Origin: Ceratorhiza oryzae-sativae
Lineage: Eukaryota; Basidiomycota; Agaricomycetes; Cantharellales; Ceratobasidiaceae
Assembly (NCBI GenBank): GCA_030998015.1
Contig: JARWMV010000232.1
Span: 2,542,001 to 2,606,000 of the forward strand
Length of the DNA: 64,000 nucleotides
Reading direction: 5' to 3'
The notes under the pieces are model-generated. The model had not been told where the DNA came from. It did no database searches and was given only the letters and a program-made list of their open reading frames with translations. Made by a program: the position numbers and the translations under genes. Each line of letters starts with the position of its first letter. Position 1 is the first letter of the stretch. Below are positions 1-11,503 of the stretch, in pieces.

Positions 1-474
1 TCAATAGATAGGTGGTTGTCTGCGATGATCCCGAGGACACCAGAAGCTCCCAGGGTTCCTCTGGATCACTGTCAGGGTCAGAGCGAAAGCATCAACATGA
101 GACGGACTCACTTGTCGACAAACTGGACTGAAAGAGGGCAAGGGCAGGTCAGACAACGCGGCAGGGCTATGCAAAGAGGAACATACGGATGTAGAGCGAG
201 AACAAGAGAGGCAGGACGACCCAGTCAATCTTGTTCCTCAGTCTCCTGGCCTCTTGGGGGTCGAGCGGCCTGTCATCGGTGCCAGCGACCAAGTCGACGG
301 CCTCGTCGACACCCTGCGATTGGAGTGAGCAGTGGGCAGAAGGATACGAGAAACGGCGCGGACCTTGTCATACTGGACTGCATCGTCTCGCAAGATGAAC
401 GAGTCGTCAGCCTTTTTGTCTTCGACGGAATTGGACACCGTCTTGGTCAGGCCGTCGTTGCGTAGCTCTTGCAT
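1..474 (-). CDS. MFS permease, allantoate/anion:cation symporter type (5' part only)
   Basis: This is the N-terminal part of a plasma-membrane major facilitator; the rest lies beyond base 1. The start ATG is at 474-472. The first exon gives a hydrophilic N-tail (MQELRNDGLTKTVSNS...), and an intron of about 50 nt ends near 324. The next exon reads DPQEARRLRNKIDWVVLPLL, the segment that precedes TM1 in Dal5/Tna1-type carriers. Two more short introns then lead to QFVDK and GASGVLGIIADNHL, matching the TM1-loop region of that family. Known members import allantoate, nicotinate, pantothenate or similar organic anions; the substrate here cannot be told. One oddity is the first donor, GTCCGC, which is far from consensus. 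The family call rests on about 100 residues. Confidence 0.75.
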
Positions 475-1382
475 GACGGAGAGGGGGAGGGCGAGCTGAG
501 GCGTCTAGCAGATTCATCCCGAGATTTTAAACGAGTTTAGCACGGGACAAGCAAAGACGAGCCGGGGCCGGCCACGAAACACATGATGTTGATCGCCACC
601 AGCCCCGGGTTGAGCTGTCGGATTCCAGACTAGTGGGCTTCTGCCGATGGCGCACAAATAACGCCACAGGAACCGATTGGTGTCGCTTGCTTTGCTCGCA
701 CATCCCTGTGGTCGGTTCGCAACCAGACGCGGCCTCGGCTCGCATCGCCGTCATCGACATCGCCCGACGCTGCATACCACCCTTTGCGCGTAGTTGCCGG
801 CTCAGTGCGTTCAAGTCGCCGGGCGCCATCTTGTCCGTTTTGCCAGGTGTCCACCGATGACAAGGCACATGCCCCTTCAGGAAAGGCTAGGCGTCGCGGC
901 CACAAATGAATGTCAACTGTGCCCACTTGAATATTGTTGCCCCCTCCACCCCGAAACAGCATAGCGCAATACAAATCCTGACTCTGATCCCGTACCGTAA
1001 TCTATCCAAACTCGCGACCGAAATGCGGCCCTACAGTCTGTCTTGCGCTGAGTTCCCTGCTAGGTTTAGTCACCGACCCTTCGTCTTAGCCCGAGGTCCG
1101 TTGCCCACGGTTGCCTTGAGTTACAGTGTATGCGCCGTGGGTCACTCGGCATACTCCCAACCCGCCTTGGTCTAGTGTCCAGCGATCATAATCGACAGCA
1201 GGCAGCGCTTCAAGGGTTTCGGATAAGGTACCACGTTGCAGTCTCATTTACCACACTTGAACGCATCATCTGGTGCCACACATACGCTATTTTCACCAGG
1301 GCGAACCATCCCAGATCGAGCACGACGCTCGTATCTTTAGGGGATCTCATTTTGCGATTGGCTCATCTCACTAACGTACATT
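475..1382. other. Intergenic, no supported gene
   Basis: About 900 bp lie between the MFS start and the ribophorin II stop. Open frames on both strands have no recognisable domain, no signal peptide and no consistent intron structure. The region probably holds the MFS promoter and the ribophorin II 3' UTR. Confidence 0.6.
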
Positions 1383-2418
1383 CTACTTCGACCCCGTTGA
1401 TTTCCATACCAGCGCACGCTTTCCAGTTCCGACCGCAAGGACGGCAAGAAGCGCTCCATAACTCAAAACTTGCCCCAGCCGAAGTTTGACCCAATAGGTA
1501 AAAAGTAGTCCCTCGAATGCAAATAACGCCAGCAAAAACGGGCCCACATAGGAGAGAGCCCTGCTGCTTGTATCGAGGGGTGTCGATATCTGGGTCAACT
1601 GAATTACGGTGATGAGTCTCCGCTAGGCGCCGTGTACATCGATCAACTCACGAGGCCAACGAGCACGATCCAGGGTGTAAGAGCAACCATAGTAAATACA
1701 GCGGAGATTGCCTGCGGAGGCTGGGATGGTTCCGGATTGAATTTGTGTGCTATGAGAGGTTGAGGCGCATAGTGCTTCGCCAGGGGGTGGGTAGGGACTA
1801 TTTGCATTTGTTTGAGGTTTGTATAGATATATATAACCTCGGGACAGAATACATACCTGGCGCTGATGCAGGGAGCTTCAGGTTAAAAAGAGGCACAGTT
1901 GCAGGAGAGTGGGTAAACGACCCGAGAATGAGGGATACACTGAGGGGTGCGTCGGTTGTCGGCGGCAGCGAAGCGGGTGGTCGGCTCATGCTCTATGTTG
2001 TAGCTTTAGAATATACCCGATTTGGCATGAATCATGTGCTCACGATTTCAAGCTTTCCCTTGCCGTCCTTGGAGACCTTGACAGGCTGTATGCCCTCCTC
2101 TCCAGACTCCTCGTCATACATCCGCAGGAAAGCTTGGTGTGGTCGAACAGGCGTCCCGTCGTCACCCAGCACGACGAAGGATACCCTCAAGTTTTCATTC
2201 TTGCCAACGGTGACAGTGGTTAGCGGTTCGCCAATTTCGATGCTGCAAGTCAATAGTGTGACCATCCATTCAAAGAGACAGAATAATAGCGCATACCTCT
2301 CGGCGCGGATAATGCTAGCTTTGGACGAAGTGACCGCGAATTTGGGACTTTTGAGGCTCAGCGCAGCGGCCTGCAGCGCCAGAATAGGAAGAGCTAGCCA
2401 CTTAAATTGCGAGACCAT
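1383..2418 (-). CDS. SWP1: Ribophorin II / SWP1, oligosaccharyltransferase subunit
   Basis: Non-catalytic subunit of the ER oligosaccharyltransferase complex, which transfers the glycan from dolichol pyrophosphate to nascent proteins. The ATG at 2418 opens a signal peptide (FKWLALPILALQAAALS) followed by KSPKFAVTSSKASIIRAER. After an intron comes the conserved luminal block with RPHQAFLRMYDEESGEEG and PVKVSKDGKGKLEI. The next exon contains PLSVSLILGSFTHSPATVPLFNL, then HYAPQPLIAHKFNPEPSQPP and a TM segment. The last exon (stop TAG 1385-1383) adds two more TM helices (SYVGPFLLALFAFEGLLFTYW and a following one). Length is about 280 residues, normal for fungal Swp1 and shorter than animal RPN2. 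It diverges from the SNARE gene at 2568 with only 149 bp between starts, so a shared promoter is possible. Confidence 0.9.
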
Positions 2419-2567
2419 TATTGCTACAGTATTTTGTCACAGGCTGTCGTATGCAGAGGGGGAAGAGTCCGACAGCAGTGAACGCGTTCAGGAAAGAGAC
2501 ACGTCGACTGAGAGCCTGCGGAGGCACGTGACATACCGCCGGAAGTCCCTGGCTTTTCTCGTCCACC

Positions 2568-3655
2568 ATGTCTGTTGACCCATGGCACGAAGTCAAGAAT
2601 GAAGTTCAAAATTCTTTGGAAACGGCCGAAACGTTGAGAGCATCATTTTTGAGAATCCAGAGTACTGCATCCTCGAACAGTGAGGAGTTGAATTGGGCCC
2701 GGAATGAGGTGGGTGCCTGTCTTATTGTATTCCTGAAGCTTTACTAATGTCTCGATTAATATAGTTAAAAGGAACCCTTGCTGCACTCGATGCGGACTTG
2801 GAAGATCTCGAAGAAAGCGTACGGTAGGCGATAGGTTGCGCGCGTATTCTGATCTTGTGTCTGATTCTCTACACAGAATAGTTGAAGAGTCTGGGGGTCG
2901 ACTGTTCGGAGTAGAAGAGGAAGAAGTCATGGCGCGTAGGAAATACGTTGTTCATGTCAGAAAGCAGATCGAGGTACGGTAAGAGCGTGAGTAAATGCCG
3001 AGGGTGTGGTATATACTGAGACAATCAATAGTTGATGAGGAAAGAGGTCAACGCTACAACGGCAAGTGCTCTCTTCTCGGCGCAAAACTTCGAGAGGTCG
3101 CGATTTACCCAAGTCACTCAATCGTAGTCTGCTTCACGCTCCAGCCCTTCCAGAATACCTCCGACCGTTGATCTCGAGCCGCGTGAGGATGACCAAGCTG
3201 AATGGGCGAGACTAGAGCAAGAGGTACTGTTACCCTCGATCATTTCATATTCAGGTGACTGATCTTTCTTGCAGATGGAGGTCCAACGTCAAGATACGAC
3301 GCTAGATACAATATCTGGAACTCTACATACGCTTGCGGCCCAAGCAGGCTTAATTGGTCAGGAAGTTGGAGAACACAACGAGTGCGTGCTAGCTTTGAGT
3401 TGGGTTTTGCAAGTTCTAACAGACGTTGCAGGCTCTTGACGGAACTCGAATCCCAGGTAGACAGGTCAGACTCGAAGCTAACTTCTGCAATGAAGAAAAT
3501 GAAACATTTCATTCGAGAAACAGAAGGTCAGTTATTGAGATGGATCGCGTGCGTACCCTATCTCAGGTCTGTTTCTAGAAACGAAATCGGGCTGGTGCAT
3601 AGCTATTCTCATCGTCATACTATGCGTACTTCTTTTAGCTGTTGTGTTGGTTTGA
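2568..3655 (+). CDS. TLG1: Syntaxin-6 / TLG1-type Qc-SNARE
   Basis: SNARE for endosome-to-TGN retrograde fusion. The ATG at 2568 opens MSVDPWHEVKNEVQNSLETA, the start of the syntaxin-6 N-terminal Habc domain; LKGTLAALDADLEDLEESVR and VARRKYVVHVRKQIE-like helices follow. The SNARE motif is spread over two exons (QRQDTTLDTISGTLHTLAAQ, then LLTELESQVDRSDSKL...). The zero-layer position carries glutamine (GLIGQEVGEH), as expected for a Q-SNARE. The last exon encodes a C-terminal tail anchor (CIAILIVILCVLLLAVVLV) and a stop at 3653-3655, typical of a single-pass SNARE. At least six short introns are present; the first is 2709-2764. The gene is divergent from SWP1. Confidence 0.88.
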
Positions 3656-4159
3656 ATCGATTCTATACCCATTCTATACTTTGCTATTTGTCGCTCAGTT
3701 GACGTGTTATCTGATATTTTGATTCAATGCTATGCACAGGACGTGATCGAGACCATATTCCGCCTCCTGTTTATGTTCAAGGTGATTGATTGTCGATTAG
3801 CAAATGATGCCTTGAGTGCGTGTTCATGCATATTGTGTGCCAATCGACTGCTGCGTGTTATTGCTTCCAAGGGTCTACCCTGTTCTCACTATGAGCACAA
3901 GCATCATGTTGAATGGCGGTCGGCTCGGATGGAAAGTTCGCCCGATCAAGCTCGCCACCTTAAAAGTTTCGAGGCTTGCTCTCGTCCACACGTCCCGTTG
4001 CCTCGTATCTGGAGCTCTTGCCGTAGCAAAAATCGCACAAATAAAATAAAGTGCGTACAGGGACTCTTTTCCAATGGTGTTAGACTCACATGTCTAACAG
4101 TCGTCACCAGAAACCTATCACACTACGGCTCGCAATTTGAGGTTTCTGCGAACCCTAGG
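3656..4159. other. Intergenic / possible 5' UTR
   Basis: This 500 bp lies between the SNARE stop and the first plausible start of the hydrolase gene. A short basic frame from 3907 (MLNGGRLGWKVRPIK...) runs about 50 codons to a stop and could not be spliced convincingly into the downstream gene. I annotate nothing here. Confidence 0.5.
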
Positions 4160-6091
4160 ATGGTAAGTGACGCTAATCATTAGCATGAACGGCGTAATAT
4201 AACATGATAATAGGCCACGAGTGTGGACCGCCTGCGCGCGGTGCTTGTGGGGAGTGTAACTCCCAGCTTTATTGGGGTCACTCTCATTTGGGATACTTGG
4301 CGTTGTCCTTGCGTCCGACGTTTATTCCGGTAGTCTTTCTGCTGTCCGTATTGGTCGTGTACACAAGAGCTACGATCAACCGACCGAATTTCCTTCATCG
4401 GTTTTTCGCGCTGCTCTCTGCTCTCTGCGTGGCCATGGTAGCGGGGTTTTCGAGTTCAACCCGTTCAGCCATGTCAACGAAACACCTTGCCTCTGGACTC
4501 CTGCTCTTCGCTGCCGCCGTCTTTTCTCTAGTCTCACTTGCGCCGATTTTAATTTATGCAAAGGCCCGGAAACATGTAGGATCTCAATCCACTGTCGCGG
4601 GTATTTTACTCTTCCCAGCCCTTTGGACAACAACGTGGTCCGTCTTCGTCTACATATCGCCCCTGGGTAGGCTCGGCACTTGGACACCAATGACGGGTGT
4701 CGAGATGTATTCGTGGGTGCTACCCATCTTTGGTCAGGCAGGCATGGATTACATCACTGCACTCTGGGCAGTTGTAGTTGCTGAATATGCCGGCGAATGG
4801 GCCATGGGAGCACCAGCCGAGGACCTATTGCCAGCCGAGGCAGACCCTAACGTGGAAACTCTCATTCCAATCACCCACGAGGTTCCGCTAACACGGTCCG
4901 GTAGTCCTGGTTCACCCCAAAAAGTAGTTAGCCAAAGGTACAACCCCACACATTATCTCCTCGGTCTCCTGTTTGTTGCAATGCTTCCATTTTACGAGGC
5001 GCCGATTCTGCCACTTCCTGCGCACTCGGCGAACACAACCGAGCTGACCGTTGGGTGTATCCACCCATACATCAAGAGCGCTGGTGCTGCTCCTACTCTT
5101 GAAGACTATATCTATGAAACTACAGTCCAAGCAAGTCGATCCGCCAAGATTCTACTATGGCCAGAAGGAGCTGCATTTTTCAGAACCGAGGCGGAACGGC
5201 TGCAAGTGTTTGAGGTTGTCGCGAACCTATCGACCAAGCAGCGCGTTTGGATTGGTGTGGGTTACGAACAGTCCTTTACTGATGGCGGCGAACGTTCACA
5301 TGGTAAGCGGGTGCGTGGTCACAACGGACTTGCAATCTTTGGTCCTGGAGTTGCGCCAGTAACCTATGTTAAGCGGAAGCTAGTACCCCGTGAGTCCCCA
5401 GCTTTATTACACGGAAGGTAAACTAACATAATCCTACGCAGTGGTTGAGTCATTCTCTTACGAGACATCCCTCGACCCTCCCCCAAAATATCTAGTTTCT
5501 CTGCCTAAACCCAATTATCGGCCCAAGTCAGATAAGACGTGGCCCCGCACAATTCCCATCACCGCAGCCATATGTCTTGACGTCTCTGCTCCGCTGGCCG
5601 CTGCAGTCCCTGTCAATCATACAGATGAGGAATTTGGTAGACCCGCTTTGATTCTCGCACCAGCCCGCACATGGCACCCTGATATAGGAAAGGCTATGTT
5701 TCAGCACGCGTCTATGCGAGCTTTCGAACAAGGCGCATCGGTTCTGTGGTGTGATGGTGGCGAAGGAGGGGTATCTGGTGTTGGCGGATTAGCAGCAAGT
5801 GGGCTTGGTCCAGTTGGAGGGATCGGGCAAGTCGGAACTGGCGGGAGCTGGATTCAAAACATTGCCATTCCTTTCCCGTATGGTGCAAAGGAGTTTGCGC
5901 CAACCTGGTACTATCGCTGGGGAGATTTGAGCATCGTGTTCCTTGCTTGGATCGTGCTCGGTGTTGGGTTTACTGCCCCAGTCTTTCGTCGCTTTGAAAG
6001 TCTTGTGGACGCAGGGAGGAACAAAATCAGAGCATCAAGGGAGGGGAGCGACCAAACTGGCCCGAACGAGCACACTTCGCTGTTACATTGA
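4160..6091 (+). CDS. Membrane carbon-nitrogen hydrolase with apolipoprotein N-acyltransferase (Lnt)-like architecture
   Basis: Several TM helices (for example FFALLSALCVAMVAGF, ASGLLLFAAAVFSLVSLAP and AGILLFPALWTTTWSVFVY) are followed by a nitrilase-fold domain. All three nitrilase-superfamily catalytic positions are visible: Glu in LLWPEGAAFF, Lys in YVKRKLVPLVESF and Cys in AICLDVSAP. The order (TM bundle, hydrolase, final TM helix LSIVFLAWIVLGVGFTAPVF) is that of bacterial Lnt, which acylates lipoproteins. The substrate in a fungus is unknown, so the call is for the fold only. The intron 5390-5441 joins KLVP to LVESF exactly within the Lys motif. The 5' end is uncertain: I favour the ATG at 4160, split by the intron 4163-4213, but a start at 4204 in the main frame cannot be excluded. 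The stop is 6089-6091. Confidence 0.8.
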
Positions 6092-6200
6092 CAATAATCA
6101 CTGTAATCGATGCTTCAATTCTGTTTTTTCTTATCTCGTATTTGTTTGACGTGATAATTGAATGAATTTTTGGTCTAAGATTCCCTATAGACATATATGA

Positions 6201-7963
6201 CTAAAAGTCGCCCATAGTTGGGTCGTCGCCATCGTCATCTATATCCCCTTCCTGTATCTCTTTTGCCAGTTCCTTCTCGCGCTCACGAGCCGCTTCTGCG
6301 CTAGCCAATTCCTTCCTGTGTGCATTGAGTGGATACCGCATTGCCTAAGATCACGTTGAGTATATGCTCCAGCAAGCGCACGAGTGAAACGCACCTTGAC
6401 GCTCTCGTTGTGCAACTCCATGCAAAACGCGATACGCTTCTGGAACGCCTCTCTAGGCTCATTAGTTTCGTACACCCCACCCTTTCCGGTTCCACGCTCG
6501 GTTCCACGCTCCCAGCTCTCCATCCACCCTTTTTCGTGCTCAATCTTGGCCTCGATTACACCATCGCGAATCGCCTTGCTCACGATGTACTCTGCATTTT
6601 CTTCGGAATCGAGCGAGAGCTTCTGAGCGATCGTACGCAGCGAGATGCGCGAGTAGGCGATCGAGAGTGAACGAATGCCAGTCTTGATGACATTATGGCG
6701 GAGCCGGAGGATGAGCGTAAAGGTGCCATCCGAAGTGAACTGCTCCTTGTGGGCCGAAAGAGTCGACTGGAACTGGGAAAGATCGCCAGTGCGAACCGCT
6801 GCTCAGAGTTCAAAGTAAGATGGCGTTCAACAAGCAACTAGGTGACCGCACCTCGTACGATCTCCAAGTACGGCTGAAGAGCACGCCCCAGCACAGGATG
6901 CCGGAATAAGCCGCGTTCAGGGATGTCCCCCATAAGCAGTTCAACAACGATAAAGAACTTGTGCACGGTCTGGTAGAACCCGGGGGCGAGGGTAGCCACT
7001 GGTGCGCGTCGTATCGCTTGCTGCAGGTGGGTATGAGATTCAGTGTACGAAAGTTGGACCGCCCGAATGCGGCCAACGTAGTATAGATAGCGTGCGAGCT
7101 GAGAGTTACCAGCAGACGAGGGAAATGTGGTCTTTGATACGAGCTTGTCGGCTTGGGAGTAGAGGTTGTAGTGGAGGTAATTTCGCAGAAGCAGGTTGAT
7201 GAGCGTCGCCTGGGAGGTCCGATCAGTTTGGAAACGTGAAGTAAATGCATACGAGACTGACCTGACACTCTTCATCTCTTCTCAGAGAAGCCGTTCGCTG
7301 TGCAGCAAGTAGCAGGCTATGAAGATGCATCCGTTAGATGTGTGCAAGTTGAAGCAGCTAGACGAGATGCTCACGAACGAATTGAAGACAGGTCACCTGA
7401 AGCCTCATGAACTCGGTCAAGGTAAAAATATATCTTTGCCGCAAGAGGATCCAAGCTTCGGCGATTCAATGCTTGAATCTTTGCGACCGTCTCATGAGTT
7501 AGTTGGGTGGCTTTTGGTATATCAGAGGTGTCGAGGTAGTGGAGGATAAGCAACAGGCGAATGTACACGTCAATCTCTGGAATAGGTTCTGGAGGGGACT
7601 TGGTGGTGGAGGTAGTGTCAACTTCCATACTTCCAGATGGTGCATTAGGGATATAAGCGGCAATGGCTTTGCGAGAGGAGCTGTCTGAGGGGGTGTAAGT
7701 GCAATGCGAGGGATTGGATGTGAATCCATACCTTTCGCATAAACCAAAGAGAGGGTCTCGCGAAGGTGGTCTGCGTTGAGTTTCTTCCGAAGGCTAGTGA
7801 GGTTCCGCAGAACGCGCACAGTGAATCGGGGCTCGACGGTCGAAACAGCGCGGTCGAGGAGCGCGAGGTTGGCCTTGATCTCGGCGCCGACTGGGACGGG
7901 AGTTGGGGGGGCTGGCTCGGCGGGCTTGTCCCCCTTTGTGTCCTTGGGCTTGGAGTCAGACAT
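6201..7963 (-). CDS. RPN3: 26S proteasome regulatory subunit RPN3 (PSMD3)
   Basis: Scaffold subunit of the 19S lid with a C-terminal PCI domain. The ATG at 7963 opens [14 protein letters not shown], a Pro-rich start typical of Rpn3, then [22 protein letters not shown]. Later exons give [35 protein letters not shown] and [15 protein letters not shown]. The PCI part includes [40 protein letters not shown] and [14 protein letters not shown]. The protein ends in an acidic tail ([15 protein letters not shown]; stop 6203-6201), as Rpn3 proteins do. Length is close to 500 residues, normal for the family, with several introns of 50-60 nt. The start is 174 bp from the divergent F-box gene. Confidence 0.93.
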
Positions 7964-8137
7964 GGATGCGGCCAACGGAATAATCTCTGGTTGCAGCTGG
8001 ATACGCGCGGTCGAACGCGTCAGCCTCGAGTTAGCGCCGGGGCAGGATCGACCCTGAGATTGTTCGCCAATCATTTCCGCTTTCGGCCTCGACCTTACCT
8101 CCAGTTGTTGCTTCACCGCGAACAAGATACCACGCCG

Positions 8138-10670
8138 ATGGACGGAGAGCTGAATAAACCAGGTGATTATAACCCAAATATCGTGCCCAAGCTCGCCCAA
8201 CTCGTACTACGTTTTACAAGGTCGGCATAAACGAAGGAAAACAAAACGAGAGAATCCGTACCCCGATATTGCATTGGAACGATGCTATTTAGCAGAAGCT
8301 CCTCTTGAAGTTTTAGCAAACGCAAGTAGATTCTTCGGTTGAAGCTGCCCGAATATCTCATTACCACGGAATAGATCTTGCAATATGTCTACCCGATAGA
8401 TCTGTTATCACTCTCTTGCACGGCTACTCATTTTTATAAAACTTTGCGGGACGAGCAGCAAACACACGTCTGGAAATTGGCACGGAAGCGGTTCCCTCAC
8501 GCAAATATACCCGACCCAGTCCGTTTCTCGGAAATCCAACTTGCTACTCTTATTTTTGGGACGGGAAAATGCTCTGTAAGTGTTTTCCGCTCTCGAATAG
8601 GGCTGGACTCATACATATTACTAGATCTGTAAAGTTGGGCGCAATGCCTCACTTGCAAGTTTCTCATACCCGATGCGTCTTTGTCAGGTAAGCCATAGCC
8701 ATTGGATTCGGTCCTATTGACCCATACCGCTATTACAGGAGGTTAAATGCAAAAGCGCCTTTGAAGCGTGAGCAAAAATTGGCTCTGCAGTGCTGTATTC
8801 TTATCCCATTGCAGTTTGTGGACAATTCCTCCCCCCCAAGCATCCACGTTGGTCTATGGAACTATCCCATCAGAGAAAGGTAAGCATTGCGCACCACACT
8901 ATCCATAGAACAGCTCCAAATTAGCAAGCAAACCCTAGTTTCAATGCGCGCGTCTATCCACGAAGTCCCTTTTATATGGATAATGTTCGGTGTATGTCGG
9001 ATGTAACCCATGCTTCAATAGCTAATTTCTCCAGTAGGCCCGACCAAATTATTGCAGGAGGACCGACTTGGAACCAGTGCTCCAAGATATTGAATTCGGT
9101 TTAGGCCGGAAAGAGCTGGAATCAAAGTATCATGTCACTTTTGAAGAAACGACTCGTTTCAATGAGGTGATTTGATTACTTGGAGTGAAATCGGGAGCAT
9201 TACCTTACCACACGTTCAATTTAGTTTATAGCCCAGACACGTTTAGTCTGGTCTACGTTGCAGGCGCTTGACAGGTCCAAGAGTTCGGAGATTCGCGTAT
9301 TGTACGTCATGGTTCCCAATGGCGGTTTTATGCTTACACCCGTAACATTCAGCGTCAAATCTAAGCTCTCCAAGTTCGAATTTCATGGTACATGCCTCGA
9401 TAACAGCGTTACCTATAGCAATGAACGAAGAAAATTGCGGAGGTTGTTTGGGGTATTTGATGACAAAGGTTGGTGGTTTAAACCTCGTAGTATATTTATC
9501 AAACACCCTGCCTCTAGTTTGGGACTCGACCCCCCCTCGTGCTGCTACCGACAACCCAGACAAACCATCTTTGACTGTTGGGAAACGCATCATTCAAGAG
9601 ATGCAAATCATGCACGAAACAGCCCAACGTCGCCAAACGGAAGCAAACCTCCGTAAAGCAAGGGAGGCTGTCAAATCACATTGGCATCACCTCAAAAACG
9701 GCTCTGGTCCCCCCAATGCGGTTGTGCCCAGGCTAAACGAATTCAATTCTCTGCCTGTCGTCCACGCTCTGCTCAAACCGAAGGCTAATTATGGAGAAGC
9801 AAATGATTTAACAGTCAAGGACTCAACCATTAACAGACTTATCGACTCTGACGTTGCTAGCTGGGAAGAGCGCACCCGTGCACAGTTCCGGAAGATACTT
9901 AAGATACCCATTCCCAAGAAGAATCAGCTACTTGACCCAGATATCCTCTCACCTTTAGATCGCGTTACCTCGCTCTTCGAATGTATTGAATGCAATCAAG
10001 TCGGGCTCGATGCTGTTCGGGAAGGGACCTTGACTTATCGATCCGCCGTCAAACATCGATGCAAGAGTGTCCCATCCAAAAGGTTTCGGTGGCGCCCAGA
10101 CCTATTTCGACCAGATTCTATCGGCATCCAAATAGCGCGCCTCGCCGTAGAATCTAGTGGAAATACCGAGGCCGAGACTGCTCGAAAGTGCATGGATGAG
10201 CTCGGGCCGTGCTTCATATGCAAAGTTTGCCCAAAACCCATCTACCTCACGTTTGAAAGTTTGGTTTGTCTTTCACCTATTCATTATATAGTCTGTAAGC
10301 GTTTATAGTACTCGTGCAGATTGGTCATATGAAGAGGCATGATATCAAGAATGCCGAGGGGAGCTTCGAGTATCAGGTGGTTACTCCAACTCTGGATGTC
10401 AAGCAGCTTGCTTCCAGCAGGGGCATGGTCGAGGCACGAAGACGGGGGGCCAAGAAAGGGTACAACAGCACGCCCGGATCACAAGATTTCTTCATCTGTC
10501 GTCATTGTGACAAATCGCTCTTGTGGAACGGCCTAGTATCTCATGTCAAGGAGAAGTGAGGTGATTTCCTCGGCCCGAATCGTGTTGCTGGCTGACAATT
10601 TCTCTACTTCGATAGACACAAATTTTCTGATATCCGGGATGAAGACTTTTACCCTAAACCAAAGCCTTGA
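8138..10670 (+). CDS. F-box protein with C-terminal C2H2-type zinc-finger motifs
   Basis: Probable SCF-type substrate adaptor. The ATG at 8138 starts MDGELNKP; an intron leads to a basic stretch (GRHKRRKTKR), possibly nuclear-targeting. The F-box-like block follows: APLEVLANILQYVYPIDLLSLS, then WKLARKRFPHANIPDP. It is interrupted by the GC-AG intron 8322-8374, since VLAN joins ILQYVYP only if that intron is removed. Next comes a Cys pair typical of Agaricomycete F-box proteins (GKCSICKVG), several small exons between 8690 and 9250, and a long coding exon to about 10290. The C-terminal part has CKVC and CRHCDKSLLWNGLVSHVKEKH (C-x2-C...H-x4-H). The stop is 10668-10670. The target is unknown. 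Junctions between 8690 and 9450 are not individually verified. Confidence 0.75.
8322..8374 (+). other. GC-AG intron in the F-box gene
   Basis: The donor is GCAAGT and the acceptor AATAG, 53 nt, with a CTCATTAC-like branch site near the 3' end. Removing it joins VLAN to ILQYVYPIDLL and completes the F-box helix. No GT donor nearby keeps both flanks in frame. Confidence 0.7.
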
Positions 10671-11503
10671 TGCTTACTCCAGCGCGCGACTAGCAATTTA
10701 AGTGTCGGCTGAGGCCAGTTTAAGAGGGCTTGTAATACTTGGTGGTTGCTAATATATTTCTGTATGGCGGGGGTACCCTTCGCGTCGGTTGTACGGAGCA
10801 ATCTCGACTGTATATCAATCGCCAAGGATTAAAACCGAGCATCTATTTTCACAAGAAATGTTCCGTGGCGTACCTTGCATATATCATAGGCGTCCTGTGT
10901 CGGTCGCCTGTGGCCGAGCCTGAATGAAGAAGCCACATCTGGGTACTTTTCAGCCTGTTCCTCATCAGAAAAATTATTATTTGCATGATCCCGCCCTATT
11001 TGATGACCATGTGGAGCGGCGGTTCCGACGGTGTCCTAGCCTTCGGCATAAGATGCCACATGCAACATGATTCGAATCTCAGGTTCTTCTGAACCTTGCT
11101 CCTAAGTCTGCGCATACAATCTCACATGCGCCCGATTGTCGTAATGGCTGCGTAGCCCATTCTCAGATTATGAGTCTCCTATAGCTGACCGACCATGTGT
11201 TTGCATCTTTTTAACAGATACCTATACGGGAAGCGAACTAACATGCTAAGGCTGCTAGCGAAACAGCCAGGAAGTGAACTGATCTCCTTCGACCCTTCGA
11301 ACCAAAAAAGGGTTGCTCCTTCTATTCTGACCGGCTCTATGCCGACGCTGAAAACGCCAAGTATAAAGCTGAATGTTGCCGTATGTTCGGTCGACACCCC
11401 GAGAGGTACAGATTCAGAGTTTGCGCCGCTCAGCTTGAAGTTCAGTCGGCAGTTCTACAAGTTCCAGTCGAACAGCTACTAGTTCCTTTGAAGTGCCCGC
11501 ATC
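10671..11503. other. Intergenic, no supported gene
   Basis: 830 bp lie between the F-box stop and the GH47 start. Short open frames occur on both strands (for example around 11200-11480) but have no recognisable domain, so I see nothing functional beyond presumed UTR and promoter. Confidence 0.5.

Noticed and set aside
3704..4183. Open frame proposed as an upstream exon of the Lnt-like gene
   Set aside because: No hydrophobic or conserved content, and no donor joins it in frame to the hydrolase.
9243..9593. Minus-strand frame inside the F-box gene
   Set aside because: Antisense to exons that carry the zinc-motif protein; no recognisable content.
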